Assembly: GCA_025458665.1 (NCBI GenBank)
Contig: JALOSG010000117.1
Span: 1 to 8,164 of the forward strand
DNA from: Serpentinimonas sp.
GTDB lineage: Bacteria > Pseudomonadota > Gammaproteobacteria > Burkholderiales > Burkholderiaceae_C
DNA length: 8,164 bases
Reading direction: 5' to 3'
Part shown: piece by piece, positions 1 through 5,619 of the stretch
Numbering within the stretch: position 1 is the stretch's first letter
How the letters are laid out: every line of letters starts with the position of its first letter
Made by a program: the position numbers and the translations under genes
Notes under the pieces: model-generated
Database searches by the model: none
What the model was told of the DNA's origin: nothing
The model's input: the letters and a program-made list of their open reading frames with translations, nothing else

Positions 1-19
1 CGTACGATACCCGAAGTTG

Positions 20-38
20 GTGGCCACTCTGGCCAGCC
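20..38 (-). terminator. possible hairpin after monooxygenase stop
   Basis: Two copies of the self-complementary hexamer TGGCCA (21-26 and 30-35) are separated by 3 nt. They can pair into a 6-bp stem with a 3-nt loop, starting 6 nt after the TAG stop of the monooxygenase gene on the minus strand. No T-run follows, so an intrinsic terminator is only a weak possibility. The nearness to the stop is the main argument. The 41 bases between the gene and the window edge contain nothing else recognisable. Confidence 0.25.
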
Positions 39-41
39 CGA

Positions 42-1247
42 CTAGGGAAACGGCGGCCCGCTGTACAGACGGGGCACATCCATGAGGCGCTGGCCGAGCA
101 GGGCGAGCCCGGTGTCACGACCCCAGCGCAACACGCCTGTGGCGTGGAAGATGCGCCCGTTGCGGCGGGCGCGTGCCTGCACCCAGGCATTGCGCTGCCA
201 CCGGGTCTGCGCCCACTGCACCAGACCGCCAGGCCTGCCCAGGCTCTGCCCCAGTGCCCACGCGTCTTCCAGCGCCATGGCGGCACCCTGGGCCAGGTAG
301 GGGCGCATGGGGTGGGCGGCATCGCCCAGCAGGGCCACGGTGGCCTGCCGCTGCCCCTGTGTTTCAGCCCCAGCCACCAGATGCTGGTGCGCGCCGGTCA
401 TGGGGTCGCGGTCGTACAGGGGCCAAAGCCGCCAGCCCGGTACGGCGGCCACCAGTTCCCGCAGCGCGGGCGCACTGGCTCCGGCGCGCTCCAGTTTGTC
501 CTGCAGGTCGCTGGCCACGGCCGTGTTGTCCCAGGCATCGGCTCCGGGCGGCAGGGGGCCATGCACCACCACCACCACGTTCATGAATTGGCCGCTGCGC
601 ACCGGGTAGTGCACGGCATGCATGTCTTGCCCCAGCCAGGCGTGTACCGCGTTGCTGCGCAGGGCCGCGGGCACATCGGCCATGGGCAGCAGGCCGCGGT
701 AGGCCAGATGGCCCGTGAAGGTGGGCGGACCGTCGTTCAGCACGGCTTGCCGCACGGCGCTCCAGATGCCGTCGCAACCCAGCAGCAGCGGTGTCTGCTG
801 GCGCAGCGCGGCCACATCGCTCACGCGCTGGGCGGTGTGCAGGGTCACGGCTTCCTGCTGGCGCACGGCAACCAGCAGGAGGGCCTGTAAATCGGCCCGG
901 TGGATGGTGGCGTACGGCTGGCCGTAGCGGGCCAGGGCACGCTGGCCCAGCGGCAGCGAACCGAGCGGCCGGCCCGTAGCGGCATCCTGGCTGTGCAGCG
1001 CGCTGGGGAACGCGGCGCAGGCGCGCAGCGGTTCCAGCAAACCCCAGCTGGCCAGTACGCGCACGGCGTTGGGGCCCAGCTGAATGCCGGCGCCCACTTC
1101 GGCCCAGGCGCTGGCCTGCTCCTGCACCTGCACGCGGTAGCCCGCCCGGGCGCAGGCCAGGGCCGCACCCAGGCCAGCCACGCCCCCGCCCACCACCTGG
1201 ATGGGATCGGTGGTGGGAAAGGATGCAGGGTTCGGTGCAGAAGCCAT
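42..1247 (-). CDS. FAD-dependent aromatic-ring monooxygenase (class A)
   Basis: This 401-residue protein has the hallmarks of class A flavoprotein hydroxylases, the family of salicylate hydroxylase, 3-hydroxybenzoate 6-hydroxylase and 6-hydroxynicotinate 3-monooxygenase. These are cytosolic NAD(P)H- and O2-dependent enzymes that hydroxylate aromatic compounds. Visible motifs are an N-terminal Rossmann dinucleotide site (GGGVAGLG, residues 20-27), the DG motif (GCDGIWSAVR, 157-166) and the GD motif that binds the FAD ribityl (LLGDAAHPMRPYLAQGAAMALEDA, starting at 307). Length is normal for the family. No signal peptide or membrane segment is seen. The segment just before the DG motif (about 140-155) looks short. 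The ATG at 1245-1247 lacks a clear Shine-Dalgarno, and a small hairpin sits 10-24 nt upstream. The gene lies 64 nt downstream of the VWA gene on the same strand, so it could be read from that operon, although no functional link is evident. The substrate cannot be told from sequence; some relatives act on quinones or heterocycles. Family is confident, substrate unknown. Confidence 0.93.
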   Translation of the reverse strand: MASAPNPASFPTTDPIQVVGGGVAGLGAALACARAGYRVQVQEQASAWAEVGAGIQLGPNAVRVLASWGLLEPLRACAAFPSALHSQDAATGRPLGSLPLGQRALARYGQPYATIHRADLQALLLVAVRQQEAVTLHTAQRVSDVAALRQQTPLLLGCDGIWSAVRQAVLNDGPPTFTGHLAYRGLLPMADVPAALRSNAVHAWLGQDMHAVHYPVRSGQFMNVVVVVHGPLPPGADAWDNTAVASDLQDKLERAGASAPALRELVAAVPGWRLWPLYDRDPMTGAHQHLVAGAETQGQRQATVALLGDAAHPMRPYLAQGAAMALEDAWALGQSLGRPGGLVQWAQTRWQRNAWVQARARRNGRIFHATGVLRWGRDTGLALLGQRLMDVPRLYSGPPFP

Positions 1248-1256
1248 GCCCGCATT

Positions 1257-1271
1257 CTGCCCGCAGGGCAG
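1257..1271 (-). other. hairpin upstream of monooxygenase start
   Basis: CTGCCC and GGGCAG (1257-1262 and 1266-1271) form a perfect 6-bp stem with a 3-nt loop. On the minus strand it lies 41 nt after the VWA stop and 10-24 nt before the monooxygenase ATG, where a ribosome binding site would be expected. No T-run follows, so it is not a convincing terminator. It might affect translation of the monooxygenase, or be a chance hairpin in GC-rich DNA. Confidence 0.3.
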
Positions 1272-1311
1272 GAAGCCGCGCCAGGATGGCGGCCCTTTCA
1301 GGCCCGGGTGT

Positions 1312-2373
1312 TCAGGCTATGCGGTTGAACCACAGCAAGGACAGGCCCGCGGCCGCCAGGGACAGCAAGGCAGCCAGCAGCGCCAGCAGGCCCGAGACTT
1401 CGGTCTCGCGCTTCTCGGAGGTGAGGCGTGTGCCCAGGTTCTGGTACACGCCCTTCAGGCTGTCGGCAGAGCCTGCGTAGAAGTACTCGCCCTGTGTGCG
1501 GGTGGCCACCTGCTTCAGGGACTCTTCGTCCAGCCGCACCCGCATGGTCCAGCCCTCGAAGGCGATGGTCTCGCCATCGGGCGTACCCACGCCCACGGTG
1601 TACACGCGCACGCCCCGGTCGGCGGCCAGCTGCGCGGCTTCCAGCGTGTCCACGCCGGTGGTGCGCTGGCCATCGGTGAGCAGAATGATGGCCGCCGAGC
1701 TGTAGGAGCCTGGCGGCACCGGCACATGAGGCACCCGTTCGGGCGGAGGCTGCTGGTCGATGGCGAAACCGCGCGGCCGGTCGCGCGGGTTGATCATGGC
1801 GTTCAGGTCCAGCCCCTCGCCGGGAAAAATCTCGGCCAGCGACACCACAATGGCGCTGCCTATGGCGGTGGCGCGCTGCATCTGGAATTTGTCTATGGCG
1901 GCCACCAGGTCCTCGCGGCTCAGGGTGGGGGGTTGCACCACCGAGGCGGTACCGGCAAAGGCCACAATGCCCACCTTCACGTTGCGCGGCAGTTCGGCCA
2001 GAAAGGCCTTGGCGGCCTCTTGCGCGGCCACGAAACGGTTGGGCTCCACATCGGTGGCGCGCATGCTCAGGGACACGTCCATGGCCAGCATGATGGTCTG
2101 CTGGGTGGAGGGCAAAGTCAGTACGGCAAAGGGGCGTGCCGCGGCCAGCAGCATGGCCACCAGCGCCAGCAGGAACAGCACCGGCGGCACATGGCGGCGC
2201 CAGTGCAGGCCGCCCTGCATGGCTTCCCGCACGATGGACAGGCTGGCATAGCGCACGGCGTTTTTCTTCTTGCGTTGCAGCAGCCACCAGTAGGCCAGCA
2301 CCAGCAAGGGAACCAGCAGCAGCAGCCAAAGCAGTTCGGGCCAGAAGAAGGTCACGGGGAGTTGGTTCAACAC
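1312..2373 (-). CDS. membrane VWA-domain protein (BatA-like)
   Basis: This 353-residue inner-membrane protein carries a von Willebrand factor A domain. Two hydrophobic segments come first (about 10-32 and 62-78), then the VWA domain (about 92-310), then a C-terminal membrane helix (about 327-347) ending a few residues later. This is the BatA-type layout. The metal-ion (MIDAS) site is intact: DVSLS with D99, S101 and S103, a threonine in ATAIG (T169), and the aspartate of LLTDG (D234). A proline-rich insert (about 184-224) precedes that last strand. Such proteins are partners of MoxR ATPases and probably act in envelope protein assembly or stress tolerance. The GTG at 2371-2373 is preferred: a GAGGAG lies just upstream, the hydrophobic N-terminus begins at once, and the longer ATG start at 2481 would lie inside the DUF58 gene and add 36 residues in that gene's shadow frame. 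It starts 7 nt after the DUF58 stop, so translation is probably coupled. No BatB, BatC or BatD gene follows. Confidence 0.92.
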   Translation of the reverse strand: MLNQLPVTFFWPELLWLLLLVPLLVLAYWWLLQRKKKNAVRYASLSIVREAMQGGLHWRRHVPPVLFLLALVAMLLAAARPFAVLTLPSTQQTIMLAMDVSLSMRATDVEPNRFVAAQEAAKAFLAELPRNVKVGIVAFAGTASVVQPPTLSREDLVAAIDKFQMQRATAIGSAIVVSLAEIFPGEGLDLNAMINPRDRPRGFAIDQQPPPERVPHVPVPPGSYSSAAIILLTDGQRTTGVDTLEAAQLAADRGVRVYTVGVGTPDGETIAFEGWTMRVRLDEESLKQVATRTQGEYFYAGSADSLKGVYQNLGTRLTSEKRETEVSGLLALLAALLSLAAAGLSLLWFNRIA

Positions 2374-2376
2374 AGT

Positions 2377-2382
2377 CTCCTC
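2377..2382 (-). promoter_or_regulatory. Shine-Dalgarno of the VWA gene
   Basis: GAGGAG on the minus strand overlaps the TGA stop of the DUF58 gene and lies 3 nt before the GTG at 2371-2373. It supports this GTG as the VWA start and suggests ribosomes ending DUF58 translation re-initiate here. The spacing is on the short side. Confidence 0.6.
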
Positions 2383-3349
2383 AGGCGGCGCGCAGGCGTT
2401 GCCGGCGGCGGCGCAGGTCGATGAAGCGCATGAGCGTGTCCACCAGATCGTCGTCGGTAGACAGCTCCAGGGTATCGGCACCCCCGCGCGAAAGCCCTTC
2501 CATCAGTTCGGCTTCGCGCTGTGCCGCTATGCGGGCAAAGCGGCCGCGGAAGCGCTGGTCGCCGGTATCCACCAGCATGTGTTCGCCGGTCTCGGCGTCG
2601 TGCAGCGTGATGAGGCCCAGGTTGGGCAAATCCAGCTCCAGCGGGTCCACCAGGCGCACAGCCACCACATCGTGCTTCTGCACCAGCTGTGCCAGCGGCC
2701 GGTCCCAGCCGGGCTGGCTGATGAAGTCCGACACCACGAACACGGTGGAGCGGCGCTTCATAGTCTGCACGCCGGCGGACAGAAGCTCCGTAAGACGGGT
2801 CACGCCATGGGCGCTGGCCTTTGCAGGCGCGGCACTGCGCGTTGCGGCTGCGGCCCCGGGTGCCATCATGCTTTGCAGCAGATGCAGCACATGGCGCCGG
2901 CCACTGTGCGCGGGCAGCACCTGCTGCACACCGTCGCCATACAGCACGGCACCCACGCGGTTGCCATGCCGCGTGAGCAGGCGCGCCAGCGTGCCCACCA
3001 GCTCGGCCGAGGTCTGGCGCTTGGTGCGATCGCCCGAGCCAAAATCCACCGAGGCGCTGAGGTCGAGCAGGAACCACACCGTCATTTCGCGGTCTTCGGT
3101 GAACTGGCGCACGTGAGGTTGCTGCAGGCGCGCGGTCACGTTCCAGTCGATGTGGCGCACGTCGTCGTGCAGCTGGTATTCGCGCAGGTCGGCCAGGTCG
3201 AGCCCCGCACCGCGCATGAGCGTGCGGTAGTCGCCCTGCAGCAGCCCTTCCAGCCGGCGCAGGGAGGTCCACTCCAGCCGCTGCAGGAGCTTGTCTGCCG
3301 AGCCGCTGGCCGGTGCAGCGCTGGGGGCGGTGGCTGCGTCAGGCGGCAA
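2381..3349 (-). CDS. DUF58 domain protein (MoxR partner)
   Basis: The 322-residue soluble protein has the DUF58 signature REYQLHDDVRHIDWNVTAR (starting at residue 56), which matches the family pattern of REY, DD, R.IDW and AR. A VWA-like DLSAS (96-100) and a second strand with VVSDF (205-209) follow. DUF58 proteins are almost always encoded next to MoxR ATPases and are thought to be their adaptors or substrates' binding partners; the biochemical role is not settled. No membrane segment is visible, unlike many DUF58 proteins with two N-terminal helices. There is no in-frame ATG or GTG before the conserved domain except far inside moxR. The TTG at 3347-3349 has a GGAG 10 nt upstream and gives a normal N-terminus, so I chose it. 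It overlaps the end of moxR by 11 nt. An alanine-rich stretch at about 163-180 looks like a linker. Function is sure at family level only; the start is uncertain. Confidence 0.9.
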   Translation of the reverse strand: MPPDAATAPSAAPASGSADKLLQRLEWTSLRRLEGLLQGDYRTLMRGAGLDLADLREYQLHDDVRHIDWNVTARLQQPHVRQFTEDREMTVWFLLDLSASVDFGSGDRTKRQTSAELVGTLARLLTRHGNRVGAVLYGDGVQQVLPAHSGRRHVLHLLQSMMAPGAAAATRSAAPAKASAHGVTRLTELLSAGVQTMKRRSTVFVVSDFISQPGWDRPLAQLVQKHDVVAVRLVDPLELDLPNLGLITLHDAETGEHMLVDTGDQRFRGRFARIAAQREAELMEGLSRGGADTLELSTDDDLVDTLMRFIDLRRRRQRLRAA

Positions 3350-4346
3350 TTTTTTCGTGCTCCAGCGGTTTGGCCGGTGGGGGTACCTTGGCCATGATCT
3401 GGGACACCACCGCTTCCGGGCTGAGCCCCTCGGCAATGGCTTCGTAGGACAGCACCAGCCGGTGGCGCAGCACATCGGGCACCAGGTCGCTCATGTCCTC
3501 GGGCAGCGCGTAGGTGCGTCCACGCATCATGGCCAGCGCCCGGGCGCCTTCGGTGAGCGCAATGGTGGCGCGCGGGCTGGCGCCGTAGGTGAGGAAGCGG
3601 CCCAGGTCCTTGAGGCCATGCTTGGCCGGGTTGCGCGTGGCCGACACCAGCCGCACCGCGTACTGCACCAGCGACGGGTCCACGTACACCTGCCGGCAGG
3701 TGGCTTGCAGCTGCGCCAGTTCCTCGGTGGTGGCCACCGGGGTCACATCGATGCGCGGGCCAGTCACACGCTCCACGATGACGAACTCTTCCTCGTCGGT
3801 GGGGTAGTCCACCATCACCTTCATCATGAAGCGGTCCACCTGCGCTTCGGGCAGCGGGTAGGTGCCTTCGGTCTCGATGGGGTTCTGCGTGGCCATGACC
3901 ACAAAGGGCTCGGGCACCCGGTGCGATTCGCCGGCAATGGTCACCTGGCGCTCCTGCATCACTTCCAGCAGCGCGCTTTGCACCTTGGCCGGCGCGCGGT
4001 TGATTTCATCGGCCAGCAGCAGGTTGGCAAACACCGGTCCCAGCGTGGTGGTGAAGTCGGACGTCTTCTGGTTGTAGATCCGTGTACCCACCAGGTCAGC
4101 AGGGACCAGGTCGGGGGTGAACTGGATGCGCTTGAACCGCCCGCTCACGGCCTGCGCCAGCGTCTTCACGGTGAGTGTCTTGGCCAGCCCGGGCACGCCT
4201 TCCACCAGCAGGTGGCCCTGCGCCAGCATGGCCACCATGACACGCTCCAGGAACTGGTCCTGGCCCACCACCACGCGCTTCACTTCATACAGGATGCGCT
4301 CCATCAGGTCGGCAGCGGCGGGGTCGGGGGTGCGGGGTGCGTTCAT
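3339..4346 (-). CDS. MoxR-family AAA+ ATPase
   Basis: The 335-residue cytosolic ATPase shows the full MoxR set: Walker A GVPGLAKT (50-57), Walker B LLLADE (109-114), sensor 1 ATQNP (152-156), an arginine-finger region PEAQVDRF (166-173) and a sensor 2 GASPRA in the C-terminal lid. MoxR proteins form hexameric rings and use ATP to remodel or mature target proteins together with VWA and DUF58 partners, both of which are encoded directly downstream. A good Shine-Dalgarno (AAGGAG, 4351-4356) lies 4 nt before the ATG at 4344-4346. The gene begins 48 nt after the protease stop and its last 11 nt overlap the DUF58 gene, so protease, moxR, DUF58 and VWA genes probably form one transcript. The actual target is unknown. 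Close MoxR relatives (RavA, GvpN, CbbQ, NorQ) have different partners, and the neighbours here favour the Bat-like subfamily. Confidence 0.96.
   Translation of the reverse strand: MNAPRTPDPAAADLMERILYEVKRVVVGQDQFLERVMVAMLAQGHLLVEGVPGLAKTLTVKTLAQAVSGRFKRIQFTPDLVPADLVGTRIYNQKTSDFTTTLGPVFANLLLADEINRAPAKVQSALLEVMQERQVTIAGESHRVPEPFVVMATQNPIETEGTYPLPEAQVDRFMMKVMVDYPTDEEEFVIVERVTGPRIDVTPVATTEELAQLQATCRQVYVDPSLVQYAVRLVSATRNPAKHGLKDLGRFLTYGASPRATIALTEGARALAMMRGRTYALPEDMSDLVPDVLRHRLVLSYEAIAEGLSPEAVVSQIMAKVPPPAKPLEHEKIAA
3360..3363 (-). promoter_or_regulatory. probable Shine-Dalgarno for the DUF58 TTG start
   Basis: GGAG inside the last codons of moxR lies 10 nt before the TTG at 3347-3349, with an A6 run between them. 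The spacing is a little long. It is the best initiation signal in the region, because the frame has no ATG or GTG here. Confidence 0.4.
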
Positions 4347-4363
4347 GGGGCTCCTTGTCTTGC

Positions 4364-4384
4364 GGTTCTTGGCGGGAGGTTCTT
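4364..4384. repeat. short direct repeat in protease-moxR spacer
   Basis: GGTTCTT occurs at 4364-4370 and again at 4378-4384, a 14-bp period, within the 48-nt spacer between the protease stop and the moxR start. It may be chance, or a binding site or leftover of a local duplication. Confidence 0.4.
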
Positions 4385-4394
4385 TTGCCAGGGT

Positions 4395-5336
4395 TCAGAA
4401 AGGCGGCAAGCCTGCGGCGGTGGCCGCCTCTTCAATGGGCACGGCAAAGCCAATGCCCACAAAGGTGCGCGCCGAGGTGGGGTTGTAAATGGCCGTGACG
4501 ATGCCCACCACCTCACCGGCCATGTTCACCAGCGGCCCCCCCGAATTGCCGGGGTTGGCGGCCGCGTCGAACTGGATGAGGTTGGAGATCATCTGCTCCC
4601 CATCGGGCGAACGGAAAGAGCGGCCCAGCCCCGACACCACCCCGGCCGAGACCGAAGGCCCGATGCCGAAGGGGAAGCCCACGGCCACCAGATGATCGCC
4701 CTGGCGCAGTTCGGCGCTGGAGCCTATGGTGGCGGCTTCCAGGTCGTCGGGGATGGTCATGGCCTGCAGGATGGCGAGGTCCTTGTCGGGCTGGGCACCC
4801 AACACAAAAGCGTCGGACTCCGACCCGTCAGCGAAAGTCAGCGTGAGGCTTTCGGCGCCGTCCACCACATGCAGGTTGGTGAGAATGACACCACGGTCAT
4901 TGATGACCACGCCGGTGCCCACGCCAGACTCTTCTCTCTTGTCGCTGCCCTCTTCTTTCACGTAGCCTTTGACGCGCACCACCGCCGGCGCGACCACGCC
5001 ATGCGCGCGGGCCATGTGCGAGGGCATGACCTGGTTTTCCCAGGTGTGCAGCACCGCAGCGTCCAGCATCTCCTGCGTGAGTGCGCGCGGTGCATCGGGC
5101 GTGCGCAGCAGGTTCACCGTGAGCAGCGTGCCCAGCGCCGCCATGCCCGCCCAGAGGGCAAACGGGTTTTGTGCCAAAGCCGCAGCGCGTTGGCGCCGCG
5201 TGGGGCGGCCGGGCTGTGGCGCAGGCTCGGCCTGGGCAGGCGCCATGGCGGGGCCACCGGGCTGGAAGGGCTGGGCAGGCTGTGCGGGGCCTGTGTGCAC
5301 CGGACGACGCGAACTGTAAAGGGGGGTTCGTTTCAT
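4395..5336 (-). CDS. HtrA/DegS-like trypsin-fold serine protease, no PDZ
   Basis: This 313-residue protein has a complete S1C (HtrA/DegP) catalytic triad: H156 in TNLHVV, D186 in DKDLAIL and S265 in GNSGGPL. The N-terminus is a proline/alanine-rich, basic cytoplasmic tail of about 55 residues, followed by one hydrophobic segment (about 57-77). The protease domain therefore most likely faces the periplasm, anchored like DegS. The protein ends about 30 residues after the protease core strand (FVGIGFAVPIEEA), so the PDZ domain that normally senses unfolded protein in DegP and DegS is absent. No frameshift is evident: the stop is clean and 48 nt of spacer follow before moxR. A GGAG lies 6 nt before the ATG at 5334-5336. 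It is the first gene of the MoxR cassette and may cleave or activate envelope proteins handled by it. Protease fold and triad are confident; the substrate and how the enzyme is regulated without PDZ are unknown. Confidence 0.93.
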   Translation of the reverse strand: MKRTPLYSSRRPVHTGPAQPAQPFQPGGPAMAPAQAEPAPQPGRPTRRQRAAALAQNPFALWAGMAALGTLLTVNLLRTPDAPRALTQEMLDAAVLHTWENQVMPSHMARAHGVVAPAVVRVKGYVKEEGSDKREESGVGTGVVINDRGVILTNLHVVDGAESLTLTFADGSESDAFVLGAQPDKDLAILQAMTIPDDLEAATIGSSAELRQGDHLVAVGFPFGIGPSVSAGVVSGLGRSFRSPDGEQMISNLIQFDAAANPGNSGGPLVNMAGEVVGIVTAIYNPTSARTFVGIGFAVPIEEAATAAGLPPF

Positions 5337-5451
5337 GGTGCACTCCGTGGGGTTGAGCGTGGTGCGGGGCCGCTGTCAGCAAGCCACTGCAGTGCGCGGG
5401 GAATGCGGCGCGGGCCGCAAACCCGGCAAGATGCAGCGCCGGAATGCGCAA

Positions 5452-5461
5452 CTGGCGCCAG
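5452..5461. promoter_or_regulatory. 10-bp perfect palindrome, possible operator
   Basis: CTGGCGCCAG is a perfect palindrome about 115 bp upstream of the protease start. A second inverted repeat, GGCCC-AAA-GGGCC (5466-5478), follows 4 bp away. The pair could be a regulator site or a weak hairpin terminator for the upstream transcript. GC-rich DNA makes such palindromes fairly common, so this is tentative. Confidence 0.25.
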
Positions 5462-5465
5462 GAAA

Positions 5466-5478
5466 GGCCCAAAGGGCC
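5466..5478 (-). terminator. weak hairpin, possible transcript end
   Basis: On the minus strand GGCCC and GGGCC form a 5-bp stem with a TTT loop, preceded by TTTTGAATTC and followed by only three T residues. It lies about 140 nt after the S49 peptidase stop. The short stem and short T-run make it a poor intrinsic terminator. Confidence 0.2.
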
Positions 5479-5586
5479 GAATTCAAAACGGACGGTGTCA
5501 CGGCAGGCAGAGTCCACGCTGGGGAGGCCGGCCAGGGGAATGCCTGCTTGGCCTCGTGAAAAACATTGTGCAACGCATTGCCGCCG

Positions 5587-5598
5587 AGTGCACTAGTG
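5587..5598. promoter_or_regulatory. overlapping palindromes after the S49 stop
   Basis: AGTGCACT (5587-5594) and CACTAGTG (5591-5598) are both perfect 8-bp palindromes sharing four bases, so the site reads AGTG, its complement, then AGTG again. It lies about 21 nt beyond the peptidase stop. Such alternation could be bound by a dimeric regulator; it could also be chance. Confidence 0.25.
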
Positions 5599-5619
5599 GG
5601 TTATTACCGAGACCCGTGT

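Larger units (their letters stand above)
5337..5619. other. 283-bp intergenic region ahead of the protease operon
   Basis: This is the longest gap in the window and lies between the S49 peptidase stop and the protease start, both on the minus strand. I see no convincing gene; the short minus-strand ORFs here lack family features and run into the protease gene as shadows. It probably holds the 3' end signal of the peptidase transcript and the promoter of the protease/MoxR cassette, but I find no good -35/-10 pair. It is rich in small inverted repeats: a stem TGCGGC/GCCGCA (5404-5419), a 10-bp palindrome (5452-5461), a GGCCC/GGGCC hairpin (5466-5478), a GCAA/TTGC stem (5570-5581) and two overlapping 8-bp palindromes (5587-5598). 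Confidence 0.6.

Noticed and set aside
561..578. ATG followed by five CAC codons on the plus strand, resembling a vector His-tag
   Set aside because: On the minus strand these bases encode a run of valines (residues about 224-228) in the beta-sheet of the monooxygenase. The frame, family fit and flanking sequence are continuous, so it is not vector contamination.
2374..2481. Longer ATG start at 2481 for the VWA gene
   Set aside because: It would lie inside the DUF58 gene, adds 36 residues without hydrophobic or family features, and has no ribosome binding site as good as the one before the GTG.
3350..3475. Upstream ATG at 3475 for the DUF58 gene
   Set aside because: It would overlap moxR by more than 130 nt and encode a Cys/Trp/Arg-rich shadow segment.
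1312..5336. A defence or conflict system of the MoxR-VWA-trypsin kind
   Set aside because: The core parts superficially resemble the ternary ATPase/VWA/trypsin systems, but effector-associated and VMAP-like domains are missing. The protease is a membrane-anchored HtrA type and no mobile-element signs are present.
5337..5573. Small minus-strand ORFs in the gap before the protease (for example starting at 5573 and 5517)
   Set aside because: They have no conserved features or good start signals, and the one from 5517 runs into the protease gene in another frame.
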